A stretch of DNA of 64,000 bases from Glandiceps talaboti (Eukaryota; Hemichordata; Enteropneusta; Spengelidae), in contig NC_135552.1 of NCBI RefSeq assembly GCF_964340395.1, positions 441,001-505,000 of the forward strand. The letters run 5' to 3'. Below the pieces are notes generated by a model. That model saw nothing but the letters and a program-made list of their open reading frames with translations, did not search any database and was not told where the DNA came from. A program made the position numbers and the translations under genes. How positions within the stretch are numbered: the stretch's first letter is position 1; every line of letters starts with the position of its first letter. This document shows, piece after piece, positions 33,110 through 43,166 of this stretch.

Positions 33110-34011
33110 CAGATTTTCTCTTATTTCTGTTTGAGGAGAAAAAGTATGCAGTTAAGACTATTATGGTGTATCGCACGGCGATAGCCAATACGGTCAGAAG
33201 CATCGGGGGACCAGATTTTGGTCAGAATAAGATCTTATCAAACATGATCAGACATTTTCTTATTCAACGCCCTCCTAAACAAACGCCACTACCTCAGTGG
33301 AGTTTATCCTTGGTTCTTAGAGCACTGAGAGAACCCCCCTTTGAACCACTTCATTCCATCTCGCTTAAAGCCCTTACCTTTAAAACGGTTTTTCTCCTAG
33401 CCCTTGCATCAGGCCGGCGTAGGAGTGAGATCCATGCATTGGATACTCGTTCGGGTTTTATTCAGTGGAGAGGGGATCAGGTGATCTTGCGCACTGACCC
33501 TAGGTTTCTGGCCAAGAATCAAGTTCTAGGATCCTTGGCTCAGCCGATCATCATTAAAGCTATTGATTCCTTTGTGGGCTCAGACCGCTCAGAGCGTCTT
33601 CTTTGCCCCAAAAGGTCCTTACTTTGGTACCTTAAACGTATCAAACCTTTTCGAGGTAGTAGGACTAGACTCTTTTTGCCTATTCCTCCGTCATCCTCTG
33701 ACATTTCTCCAGCCATTATATCCAAATGGCTGGTAGAAACTGTGAAGTGGACTTACAAAGTAAGTTCCAGCTCTGCTTGTAAGTTAGAGAGAGTCACTGC
33801 ACATGAAGTCAGGGCTCTCTCGGCATCATGGGCTTTGTTCTCAGGGGTACCTGTAGCACAGATTCTACAGGCAGGAACCTGGCGCTCCCCAAACTCCTTT
33901 ATAAGTTTTTATATCAGGGATATGACACAGGAAGCTAGCAAGCTTCAGTCATTAGGTCCCTTAAGTGTCGGGCAGTCGGTAGTTGTAAATCAAAGATTTT
34001 CAACTAGATAG
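31102..34011 (+). CDS. DIRS copy A tyrosine recombinase ORF (969 codons, overlaps RT)
   Basis: The C-terminal third is a tyrosine recombinase: an N-terminal core-binding region from about residue 610 (TLHTYGEKWKRFSDWC), then the catalytic set with Arg in ASGRRRSEIHAL (residues 772-774), HEVR (His901, Arg904) and the nucleophile Tyr937 in FISFYIRD. Role: integrates the circular DNA intermediate. The first 600 or so codons lie antiphase over the RT/RNase H gene with no stop; overlap of these ORFs is known in DIRS elements, but whether the upstream part is translated is uncertain. The physiological start is not clear. Confidence 0.85.
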   Translation: MGFNLTGQMGFVHGKGRLSSGICQATAPHFHSVRNLSTKRHGKTKGTQGRDRISSGQKGHSRNRSKYMSNGILQSSFSSPEKVRRMAADSQSNGTEYVSFSTKISDGNTKSSFSRCPTKRLASVHRSKRRLFPHPYPQFVLPVSSFYGPRPNFRVYSTPVWASHCSPGVHPGGSGASSLVTPTGHPFTSISRRLVDTGCTKGGVTRMDSTDIVVNPFSGFYPQLRQVSSHPKSGYSIRGNEIDYTQGNSLPYPRTDRQATLSHSEPMATETDNSQTFSVSPGFNGVLDRYSTMGQTPDQANSVVSSRPLATQFATNQHNGSNSSSAEVPFRMVARPEQPSKRQVHFVQSHGSVPVHGCVTRGLGSSPRQSDDSRCLEPPRQLSPHQLARAEGSFPSSARLRDASDRAQCSSPLGQYHRSGVHKQARGNQVSNTVLPLMGTDVVVHRPKDPSVSTSCAREAERHCGRSIASQESSSYRVGNPCQDCSPSVSALGRTDCRSVRHLHEQKTASLCVSDSRSESNGNRRSVNVLERTERVCISPLCTSSNCTEENPRGEFLSHSRSTSVAKPKLVPSIAIPSGRLSSSSPRSREPIVSGKGYCSPQPELVPPSRVQIIERSLRSQGFSEQAASVIARPQRDSTLHTYGEKWKRFSDWCRGGQKDPLDPSPQTIADFLLFLFEEKKYAVKTIMVYRTAIANTVRSIGGPDFGQNKILSNMIRHFLIQRPPKQTPLPQWSLSLVLRALREPPFEPLHSISLKALTFKTVFLLALASGRRRSEIHALDTRSGFIQWRGDQVILRTDPRFLAKNQVLGSLAQPIIIKAIDSFVGSDRSERLLCPKRSLLWYLKRIKPFRGSRTRLFLPIPPSSSDISPAIISKWLVETVKWTYKVSSSSACKLERVTAHEVRALSASWALFSGVPVAQILQAGTWRSPNSFISFYIRDMTQEASKLQSLGPLSVGQSVVVNQRFSTR

Positions 34012-34063
34012 GATATGGTGGTAGACTCCCACCTCCTTTCAGTCTGACACATTCGGGTTTTTA

Positions 34064-34159
34064 CCCATCAGTATTTTGCCAACAGGTAAGTATCATAGTC
34101 GAACAGAATTGAAGTTTCTACCGAAACTAATTTCTGTGAGACATGATACTTACCTGTTG
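34064..34159. repeat. Internal complementary region of DIRS copy A
   Basis: This 96-bp segment contains, in reverse complement, the right terminal sequence joined to the left terminal sequence (…gaaattagtttcggtagaaa then ctgttcgactatgatact). It is the end-to-end junction expected of the circular replication template in DIRS elements. Confidence 0.9.
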
Positions 34160-34212
34160 AGTTCCCTCCCACCTTCCCCACAGTCTCCTTGTGAAATTTT
34201 TGTCCTCTTGGA

Positions 34213-34417
34213 GCGATAAAAGACACAAGTACGCATGCGCTAACTGCCACTTAGGCGGGAGACTAAGCTAACCAAATATGGAGCCAGGTATGGTGGAGGG
34301 GGCGGGGCCAAAAATTTCTTGGCATGGATTGGAGGAATTAATGCGGGTTACCCATCAGTATTTTGCCAACAGGTAAGTATCATGTCTCACAGAAATTAGT
34401 TTCGGTAGAAACTTCAA
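34213..34417 (-). repeat. Right inverted terminal repeat of DIRS copy A
   Basis: Pairs with 28116-28286; the extra 'gtctcacagaaattagtttc' tail is shared with the internal complementary region. Confidence 0.9.
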
Positions 34418-35065
34418 TTTGAGCACCTCATATAATATCAATGCAAAGTACAGTCTCAACAATCAAAATAATATAATTTTTGTGGGGTCACTAAAGTGTG
34501 CACCTACTGGCTACATTGCTATATAGTCTGTCAACAGTCGTCTTGACTTTTTTGTAATTTATCTTTAATACTATTGTTGTCGTTGAAATTAATAGAATAA
34601 AACATGGTGTGTGATGGACGTTCCAGTAAGTCAAGATGACTGTCCTAACTTGCCGTACTTTCATTTATATGAATTATTCATGAGTGCTAACATCTATTTG
34701 CATATAACAAAACAAATGTAGCATTTTTCTGTGTATGCGACTACACGTACATGATGCAGACCATGGATGACCGACATGTCGACAGGCAGGCCTAAGGTCA
34801 TTTTAAAACATGCATTACGTTGTTTATTGACGTAACTCATGTATACGGTTTATAGCCTCAGTAAACAATGTTCAGTTCACTTCTAGAACGTTAGGTACAT
34901 CCGTAGATAGTGAAAAGTCACATGCATGATGATGTGTCAATAGCTGTTTGGCTGTCCACCATGATTATGTAAATTATATGTTAATCATGAATAGAACGTC
35001 TTTAACTTGTATGCCTGGTTAACCAGTAGAGTGCGTTTTGGTGGAGATAGTACAGACGCTAGATT
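34418..35065. other. Intron DNA, no feature seen
   Basis: No coding or repeat family identified between the DIRS right end and the family B copy. Confidence 0.45.
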
Positions 35066-35400
35066 ATTAGTCCCCACCGGATGAAGTCTGGGACGGGGAC
35101 TTATGGATTGTGTTCCGTCTGTCCGTCTGTGCATCCTTCCGTCCGTCCAGAGGCCGTTTCTTGGAGATTTTCCCTGTCTAAAGCCATTTTCCCTGTCTAA
35201 AGCCATAACTCAGACATGCTTGAACAGATCTCATTCAAAGTTGGTATGAGGACAGTGTTCTATGACATACATGTGCATATCCATTTTCGTCGTGATACCA
35301 TCCGATATGGCTGCCTGGCAGCGATTTTGTTGGCGTAGTTTTCATGTCCAAAGCCATAACTCAGATATGCTTGAACAGAATCACAAAATAATACTAAGTT
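35066..35400 (+). repeat. Family B repeat, short copy
   Basis: Starts 'ttagtccccaccggatgaag', has a GTCC/GTCT-rich head, then about one and a half of the units seen at 25136-26125. Confidence 0.85.
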
Positions 35401-35916
35401 AGACAACACAGTTTGTCAAAGTAAAATGTGACTCCCCCCCCCCCCCGCTAAGCCCATTTCCAGACCCTCCCCCAAGAACCAATTTGTAAAAAGTGACCCC
35501 ACCCCATCATTCCCCTCGCCCTCCCCCCTTGTATTTACTGAGGACTCCCTAATCATAATTATTTGGTTCTAAATTATGGATTAGCTTACATGACTGAAGA
35601 AAGTTTAATGACATCTGTGAAATATTATTTTATGGAGCTCTAAAAAAATCTGAGTTGGTCAAACTCATTAATGTGTATGTACCTCAACTAACGATAAAAT
35701 ATTAAGTGAGTATAAACTACAACCATGCATTCACTAATTCATTAGAAATACGAATAGGAGTGATTACTTATTAGAGATTGTACAGCTGTTTTCCATGGAT
35801 GTTGTCACAACCATACATCCATCCATTCATGTATATAATTCATCCACCCACCCATGGATGCATGCATGTTCCAGACCATGTATTTCATTATATATGTTTG
35901 GGTTTTTTATTCAAAG
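35401..35916. other. Intron DNA with a C run
   Basis: A C tract at about 35434-35447 and two short ATCC-rich stretches. Nothing else identified. Confidence 0.45.
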
Positions 35917-36027
35917 CTTGTAAAGGGAGCTTCTATGACAGATGTTTTCAAGGCTGAAATTCACGAAGAAGATTTCAATGATATTGTTGACCAAGATGAT
36001 GACAGGGTTGAATCATTCGTTTCCCAG
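35917..36027 (+). CDS. CATSPER4: CatSper4-like channel, acidic pre-S1 exon
   Basis: Acceptor TATTCAAAG and donor CCAG|GTAAAC bound 37 codons in phase 0. The sequence is cytosolic and acidic (EIHEEDFNDIVDQDDDRVES) and leads directly into S1 in the next exon 425 bp away. The short downstream intron and shared phase make this exon pair convincing. Confidence 0.75.
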
Positions 36028-36452
36028 GTAAACATTAAGAATAATCTAACAAAGAACACGACCAGAGAAGCCTTGTCATCTCAAGTCGATGACAAGAAAT
36101 AACAAAACCATGATGAAATGAAAAAAAAAAATGTTACTGCTATAATTGTACATTCGCAAGTACAATGTATGGATAATCGGGTAAATGGTGACATTGTCTT
36201 GACATATTTTGAGCTGCACAGTGTGAATGGCTTTAAGTGGCGTCACAATACATATGACCAGAGACTATAAATCTTGTATTTCGAACATGCATAGCTTGCC
36301 TTGCCGATGTACACATGCACAATGGTCCAGCGTAGAAGTTACTTATTTCAAGCATTTACAAATTCCTGTTTTCTTACTTCAATTACAAAAATACATGATG
36401 TGTTCACTGAACGTTTTATTTATACGTTTTATATAATACTGTGTATATATAG

Positions 36453-36557
36453 GAATTGGTTGGACAGATGGTTGAAAGTGAGCCATTCAGATTTTTTATT
36501 TTGTTTGTCATTGTCATCAATGCTATTTTGATTGGACTTCAAACTGACAAAGATATT
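36453..36557 (+). CDS. CATSPER4: CatSper4-like channel, S1 transmembrane exon
   Basis: Acceptor TATATATAG and donor ATT|GTAAGT bound 35 codons, phase 0 on both sides. It reads ELVGQMVESEPFRF then the hydrophobic S1 helix FFILFVIVINAILIGLQT. The phrase 'INAI.IGLQT' is characteristic of S1 in single-domain voltage-gated cation channels of the CatSper and related voltage-gated-like families. Confidence 0.85.
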
Positions 36558-37715
36558 GTAAGTATGCTATGAATTATTCATGCCACAAAGAGTCAACTAA
36601 CCAAAATTGTCACAATTTTTGATAGCCCTCATGTTAGGTAGGCTGCAGTCACTTTCGTTTTCATTTTTCAAACAGTAACTCGGCTTTTAATTAAGGAACC
36701 TATGGACTCATCAATCATTTTTTCCTTCCATAAGGAAGATGTATTAGGGGTTGACAAATCTGTGTGTGCGTTTGTGTGTGTGTGTGTGTATAAAAACAAC
36801 TGGCTCAATTCAAACAAAATTTTGTATATGTATTCAATAGGGTAATGGCAAGAAGTGATCAGGTTTTGGTAAATATCCCACAAATATTAATGAGCAATTT
36901 ACGTAATTAATGGTTTTCGGTAATGTATGTCGCCCATCACACATGTCGCATACATGTGTGCCAAGGAAATTAAAGGCTGCCCTCAGTGGTCATTTGCTGG
37001 TTAGTCGTGCATGCAGTGTCAAGGTTACAGCACATCGCACGGCGTTCGTGCCAAGCTTGTCAGTGATATTCAAAGCATTGGGTAAGTAATCATACATCTT
37101 TGCATGTTTTGATGATGAATTTTATTTCAACTAAAATGTTAGATGGAGACTATTACATTGCTAAAAATTATGACACTGGCCATGTTCGGCACTCAGGGCC
37201 GGGGAGAAGTTCAGATATATATACCTCGCCATGTGAGGCACACCATTTTGATCTCTCAAATCAGATATGTTTGTAATAGACTACTTTTAATTTATTACAA
37301 TAGGATGTTGCGATATGGCTATAGTATAAGTAATAAATGTCATATGAAATCAAAGTAAGTTCATTATTTTCCAACCTGGTTTGTTCATGTGATAAAGAAG
37401 AACAGTTGTTATTTTAGTCTACTGCGCTGTGTGTGACATCCTTTGCTTTCCGAAGTCCACACGGAGATTGTCATCCAGATCAAAAATTTAGTAAGCAAGT
37501 CTTCAATTACCCCCAAAATACTAACAGTTGGTAGAGGTAGCATAAGTTGGGTCTGATTACCAGAACCAGATGTGTTAAAAAAATACTGTGTACTATATGG
37601 ACAGGTACTTTGCTAGAAATGTTGTACACGCCATCTCACATTCTGAATATTAGAAATTACTAATATTTAAATAACATAACATAACAATTAACATAAGTGT
37701 CTGTGTCCACTTTTT
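36558..37715. other. Intron DNA, no gene seen
   Basis: A short (GT)n lies at about 36773-36790. The ORFs at 36668-36883 and 37143-37358 show no domain. Confidence 0.5.
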
Positions 37716-38890
37716 TAAGCCCAACTGAACAGAGGAGTTCAGTAGTGCTATAGGCATCGCCCCGTGTCATATCAAGACCTCCATGATCATACTGTGTTTG
37801 GCAGGTTAAATTTCCTGCATGTACCAATTGCCATGATATTTGATGGGTGTATTACCGTGGGTGTCTAGTTGGGAAATTGTTCAAATCAAAATGATCTTAC
37901 TACCGGTGTGTGATTTGGGTCGGAAAATGTAATTTTTGGTCAAAAAAACTTACTCAAAAACTATTGGGCAGATCGCTATGAAATTTGGTGGGAACATTCT
38001 TAGGGGTGTCTGAGCATTCAAAATATGTTTGCAAATGTGCCTAGCAACAAGACCACGCCCATAGCAACAGCCAAACGGTGGGTATTTCATGAAGATAACC
38101 ACTGGGATTAAAAGACAATTGAACAAGCATTCAAAAAATGTATGTAAATTTACCTAGCAACAAGACCACACCCATAGCAACAGCCAGGTCATCTCATATA
38201 TTACAAAGATAACGAGGAATTGATAGACAAACGAATAAGCATTCAAAAAATGTATGCAAGTATGCCTAGCAACAAGACCACGCCCATAGCAACAGCCAAA
38301 TGATCAGATATATTGCAAAGATAACAACATGGATTAATAGATAATTGAATGAACATTCCAAAAATGTATGTAAATTTGCCTATCAACAAGGCCACACCCA
38401 TAGCAACAGCCAATCAGTGATGTATTTCACAAAGATAACCATGGGGATGGATAGACAATTGAATAAACATTCAAAAAATGTGTTATTTGCCTAGCAACAA
38501 GACCACGCCCATAGCAACAACCCAATAATCAAGTATATTGCAAAGATAACAATAGGAATTGATAGACAAATGAATAACCATTCAAAAAAATGTATGCAAA
38601 TATGGCTAGTAACATGACCACGCACACAGTAACAGCCAAATGATCACATATTTTGCAAAGATAACACAGACACATTCAAAAAATGTATGCAAATGTGCCT
38701 AGCAACAAGACCACGCCCATAGCAACAGCCAAGTGATCACATATGTTGCAAAGATAACAGGGATAAATAGACAAATGAATGTATGGATAATCATTCAGCA
38801 AATGAATGCCTATACCTAGCATGGATCAGCATATGGGAAAACATTTTTAAAAACTGTACAGTTGTGCTACAATACCATTGGCGCTATTTT
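37716..38890 (+). repeat. Family A repeat, near full-length copy
   Basis: Begins 'aagcccaactgaacagagg' (compare 'tagcacaactgaactgagg' at 52791), has the head section and then about eight units of roughly 100 bp with 'cccatagcaacagccaa', and ends 'acagttgtgctacaatacc'. Confidence 0.9.
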
Positions 38891-39525
38891 TACATTCACT
38901 AAGCCACTGCCGTTACATGTCCTAAATCGGAAAAACCAACAGTTTACATAAATTTTATTAATAGGTAGGACATGCTTTTCACTATTTTTGTAAGCAAGGT
39001 TATCAATTTTTGGCCTACAGTGTACTATTTGTAATTTTTATACACACCATGTTGTGGTGATTACATATACCATTGCCCTGCCATCCCCGATGTACTTCTT
39101 TCCCATATCTGAAATCATGAACTCATATTCATAACTGGTAAAATATGTTCAAATTTTGTTTAAAAATTAACTTTAAACAATAAGTTTTATGTACAACACT
39201 TAATTTTTTTTCTTCACGTTTCATCTTCAAATGTGTGTATTGCATAATTATCTGATGCACTCTCAACCATCATAATCAAATCTCCTTTCATATGTAACTA
39301 CATAGTGCAATACATGACCAACTTTCACTGTACATTATTTTTCTACATTGTCACCAATCTTTGGCAAACAATATCATATCAAGCAAAATTTTGTTTTTAA
39401 GTGAAAGAGTTGTTCTCAAATCTGGTAATGCCATTTATTATCTTTGAAAGCTGAGTTTCCATAATTAGTGTAATTAGATAGGTCATTGTGCCCTGAAAGG
39501 TTCAATGACCAAAATCAACCAAATA
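38891..39525. other. Intron DNA, no feature seen
   Basis: AT-rich, no gene or repeat identified. Confidence 0.45.
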
Positions 39526-39593
39526 AACATACATACATACATACACACAAACATACATACATACATACATACATACATACATACATACATACA
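39526..39593. repeat. (CATA)n microsatellite at the L2 5' edge
   Basis: About 65 bp of CATA units directly abut the truncated LINE. The same motif resumes at 40816-40923 after the LINE tail, so the LINE may have inserted into a CATA tract. Confidence 0.9.
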
Positions 39594-40707
39594 TCTTTCC
39601 GCAGCATTTGACACTGTGAACCATTCTATTTTACTGAATCGCTTAAGAGACCGTTTTGGTCTTTCAGATAATGTCCTCATGTGGTTTCAGTCCTACCTCT
39701 CCAATCGCAGTCAGTGTGTACTTGTGAATTCCACCCAGTCACCATTCTATCCGCTTGACACTGGGGTACCACAGGGATCGGTTCTAGGACCTATACTTTT
39801 TAATATGTACACTTCTCCATTAGGTGAATTAGTTTCAAGTCATGGATGTCTCTATAGTTTTTATGCAGATGACTCTTCACTTTATATGTCTTGTACTATA
39901 GATAATGAAGCTAGAATGGTTTCTAATCTTGAACTTTGTATTTCTGATGTCAGGTCTTGGATGTCTGAAAATTTCTTGTGTTTGAATGATGATAAGACTG
40001 AATTTGTTATTTTTTCTGCTACTTCGGGTGATCTGTCCACTAGAGCGATTACAGAAATTCGTGTTGGCGATGCTCTGATTCCCGTCCATTGTCAGGCCAA
40101 GAGCCTTGGAGTGATCCTTGACTCTTGTCTGACAATGAAGCCGCATATTGGACAGATCTGCCGTTCTGCCACTTTTCATTTGCGTCGTATTGCGCTTATC
40201 CGCAAATATTTATCTCAACCTGCTACTGAGCATTTAGTTCATGCATTCATTACATCTCGAATAGATTCATGTAATTCACTTTTATTTGGGCTTCCGAAGT
40301 ACCTAATCAACCGTATTCAACGTATTCAATATATTGCTGCTAGAATTGTAACTCGTTCCAAAATCACCTTTCACATCACTCCAATTTTATATCAGTTGCA
40401 TTGGTTACCTGTTTCTGAACGTATTGTTTTTAAGATTTTAGTTCTTATTTTTAAATCCATTCATAGGCTTGGACCAATTTATCTTTCTGACATGATAGAA
40501 CTATACGTTCCACGTCGTAATTTAAAATCAGCTGATCAGTTCAAACTCTGCCCCATTCGATCACGTACTAATTCATATGGTGATCGTGCTTTTAGTGTTG
40601 CTGCCCCCACTCTCTGGAATAATCTCCCACTCAACATCCGTCAGTCACCTACCTTATCTGCTTTTAAATCCAATGTTAAAACTTTACTTTTTAAAACTGC
40701 TTTTTAA
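39594..40707 (+). pseudogene. L2-like reverse transcriptase fragment, otherwise open
   Basis: About 370 codons of RT without a stop. It enters at [20 protein letters not shown] (finger/palm junction), followed by the TGVPQGSVLGPILFNMY block, the catalytic YADDSSLYM box and the thumb region CLNDDKTEFVIF. The C-terminus is typical of L2/Rex elements (RAFSVAAPTLWNNLPLNIR) and ends in KTLLFKTAF. Only the endonuclease and early RT are missing, so 5' truncation rather than mutational decay explains its loss of function. The apparent start codon in the CATA repeat is spurious. Confidence 0.9.
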
Positions 40708-40785
40708 GTGATATTTGTATTGTATGAATTGCTTACAGCGTCTTTGATCACATTTTTTTTGTGGATACTGACGCTTTATAAATAA

Positions 40786-40815
<30 letters not shown>
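39594..40815 (+). mobile_element. 5'-truncated L2-like LINE
   Basis: Starts within the RT and ends with a 3' tail 'gacgctttataaataaatt' followed by (ATT)n at about 40788-40815, the tail style of L2-clade elements. CATA microsatellite lies on both sides. Confidence 0.85.
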
Positions 40816-40818
<3 letters not shown>

Positions 40819-40925
40819 CATACATACATACATACATACACATACATACATACATACATACATACATACATACACATACATACATACATACATACATACA
40901 TACATACATGCATACATACATACAT
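40816..40925. repeat. (CATA)n microsatellite
   Basis: About 105 bp of CATA/CACA units immediately after the L2 (ATT)n tail. Confidence 0.9.
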
Positions 40926-41651
40926 TCAAAATGATGCACACACATACACAATTTAGTTTGATTAGATATTGGTTGGATGTCAAATTCTTACAACTTTCAT
41001 ATAATTGTTTCAGCTTTCATTGAAATAAACAAAGAGTAACAATCCAAGATGCTTTGTTTCAAGCCATGATCTCAATATCTAACACTTTTTCTTTTTTCTT
41101 TTCTTTTTTGGGATGTCATGGATTCCCCTTGACCAACTGAAGATATCCAGGTGGAGAGGAAGACAACTGCAACAGACATTTCTACATTCATTTATTACCC
41201 TTACAAACCAACATGTACATCCTTACTGATACAACAAACATTCAAACACATTACATCAACTTTACCAACAAACACTGATATCAGAGTTAATACACTTGTG
41301 CAACACTCACTCATATACTCACCAACCCTTCAAACAAACACTAACATATTTACTCCAGATGGAGAAATCCCACTGATGGGAATTAGTTGAATCTATTGTG
41401 AGCAATAGAATTGACTGGTCAGATTCGATCAACTAGCAAAAAAATGGCTAAGACAAAAAATCAAAGGCAAAAATTAAAGGCAAACAAGATATTTTGTCAG
41501 AAGTCTTAACAAAGGAAATCATTATAGAACAAAGAATATCAAACAACCACAACAGAAAACAAAAACAAATGAAATAATGACAACACAAAAATATTTACAT
41601 GATGATCTAAAGAGAGCATGTCTTGGGTAAGTTTAGAAATGACGTGATATT
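40926..41651. other. Non-coding, low-complexity plus-strand ORF
   Basis: An 80-codon ORF at 41151-41390 (Thr/Asn-rich) and lysine-rich sequence at 41440-41560 are not recognisable. Confidence 0.4.
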
Positions 41652-41812
41652 ATTATATATAATCTCCCGGTATTCCGAATGAGTGCTACGTCATCGAGGA
41701 CGCCTCGGAATGATTCCCCTCATGTTGGCCGTATCGGCGAGGAGGGATACTGACATGGGGAATCATGAGTCCGAGATGAGAAATACTGGGAAATTATTTA
41801 TTTATTATATAC
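41652..41812. mobile_element. Short inverted-repeat element (MITE-like)
   Basis: The left end 'ataatctcccggtattccg' is mirrored by 'gagaaatactgggaaattat' on the right, giving imperfect inverted ends of about 30 bp, extending into TA-rich flanks. Internal sequence is GC-richer than the surroundings. No coding. Confidence 0.5.
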
Positions 41813-42012
41813 ATACACCCACTATTTTTTTCTATTATGATGACAATTTTAAACTAAAATATTCCGAAATGTACGCTGAACGCGCATCAATTTTATGAAG
41901 TGTTGGGGCTACAGCGCTCAACTGTTCATTCAGTTTTCAGAATGTAGACACCATTGCGATAGCTGCTGTCACTACTAACGTATATGTATAAATAGACCCT
42001 CGTATTCCCAGA

Positions 42013-42074
42013 GTGACGTCAAAGTATAGTAATATGAAAGCCATACATTTCATATTAATATACTTTGACGTCAC
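42013..42074. repeat. Near-perfect hairpin with a CRE-type palindrome in each arm
   Basis: Two 27-nt arms (42013-42039 and 42048-42074) differ at one position and are separated by an 8-nt loop. Each arm starts or ends with GTGACGTCA, which contains TGACGTCA, the consensus CREB/ATF site. It could be a fold-back element, a small-RNA precursor or a paired regulatory site; only the structure is seen. Confidence 0.85.
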
Positions 42075-42242
42075 ACTATAGTAATATGGTCGGAACTACT
42101 TTGAATTATTTGTAAACATCATCAACCTGTACAGTTATGATGTTGTTGTTTGAAAACAGTTTCCTTGCTATTCATGGATTGCTGAACATCGACCATCAGT
42201 AGTAATAAATATGGGGGAGCTGAATCACTAGAATGACAACCC

Positions 42243-42482
42243 TTGAATTAAGGCATTTTAGCTCTAAAAAAATCGTCTAAGCTACATTAAATTTTTTAGT
42301 AAATACAACATGACCTTGTCATTTTATAGGAAAGCTTAACTATATTGTCGTTCCAGATACCCCCTGAATTAAGGCATTTTAGCTCTAAAAAATTGTTTAA
42401 TCTATATTAAATTTTTGTTACTATAAAACATGGCCTTGTCTATAAAATAAGCCTCTCTTCCCACATAAACCCTTGAATTACG
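42243..42482. repeat. Direct repeat of about 115 bp, two copies and a stub
   Basis: The phrase 'ttgaattaaggcattttagc' occurs near 42243 and 42365, each followed by a diverged copy of the same 80 or so bases, including 'acatgaccttgtc'/'acatggccttgtc'. A third start, 'cccttgaatta', is near 42470. Confidence 0.8.
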
Positions 42483-42680
42483 CAATCCAAAAAACTAGGT
42501 CATAGTGTCGTGGTTAGTCATTTATTATTTCCTAGGGAACAAAGGGAACAAAGGTTAACACACAGCTGAGGATGACGTCAGTGTCCTTCACCCCTTAGAG
42601 GACAACAACCTTTATTTATTTCAACACACCCTGCCATTGTTCAACAACGTAAAAATCCTTCACATGTCTAACGCTGGTTT

Positions 42681-43013
42681 TTAGCTAAGATTATATTTTA
42701 TGATATGAATCTGAAGTCTACCTAATTCCTTTTTTTCGTCTTGTGATAATTCTTCGTATTTTTGTCGGTTTTCTAATTCTTTTTTTCTATCATACAACTC
42801 TTCTAAACTTTTGATTGCTGTATCAAGCTCTTTATGCATGACTATGTGTTCAGGATTAAGTTCATTCCATTCTTCAATTTTGTTTTCAACCTTAGCGATT
42901 TCATCCTTGTTAACTATAGTATCTCTTCTTAGATATTCTTGGTAGTCCCTTAAATGACCAACCATTGGTGGTGTGAGATCTCTAGTTTCAACTTCATCCA
43001 AATTTAAAGGCAA
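42681..43013 (-). CDS. Unrecognised 110-aa coiled-coil protein, probably a fragment
   Basis: Minus-strand frame rich in Glu, Lys and Leu with heptad spacing over its last two thirds (KVENKIEEWNE, AIKSLEELYDRKKELENRQK, ELSQDEKKELGRLQ), predicted cytosolic coiled coil. It looks genuinely coding. The same frame continues upstream (minus strand, toward 43160) as plausible protein, interrupted by one TGA at about 43056-43058, and runs to the edge of the satellite array, which may have cut it. Codon use is very AT-rich. I cannot name the family; a large-virus-like or Polinton-like origin is possible but unsupported. Confidence 0.5.
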   Translation of the reverse strand: MPLNLDEVETRDLTPPMVGHLRDYQEYLRRDTIVNKDEIAKVENKIEEWNELNPEHIVMHKELDTAIKSLEELYDRKKELENRQKYEELSQDEKKELGRLQIHIIKYNLS

Positions 43014-43166
43014 TGCACTTGGAAGTTCTTGTTTATCAACATTTTTTGACGAAGTGCCTCAGAAAAACCTATTAGCAGCTTCAGTACCAATTTTATTTTT
43101 TATTATTGTATAAGCTAAAAGTTTATTGTTTTTTGTAATTCGTTGATTTTTTATTTTATCATGCTT

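Larger units (their letters stand above)
28105..34417 (+). mobile_element. DIRS-type tyrosine-recombinase retrotransposon, nearly complete
   Basis: About 6.3 kb with inverted terminal repeats, an internal complementary region and, in order, gag, RT/RNase H and tyrosine recombinase. This is the layout of DIRS elements, which replicate through reverse transcription and integrate with a tyrosine recombinase instead of a DDE integrase. RT and recombinase frames are intact; gag carries one frameshift near 29590. TTT borders both ends, which may be a 3-bp duplication or coincidence. A second, decayed relative is at 57350-63330. Confidence 0.9.

Noticed and set aside
39505-39593. Start codon and first 30 residues of the 400-codon RT ORF
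   Set aside because: The stretch is CATA-repeat translation joined by chance to the truncated LINE.
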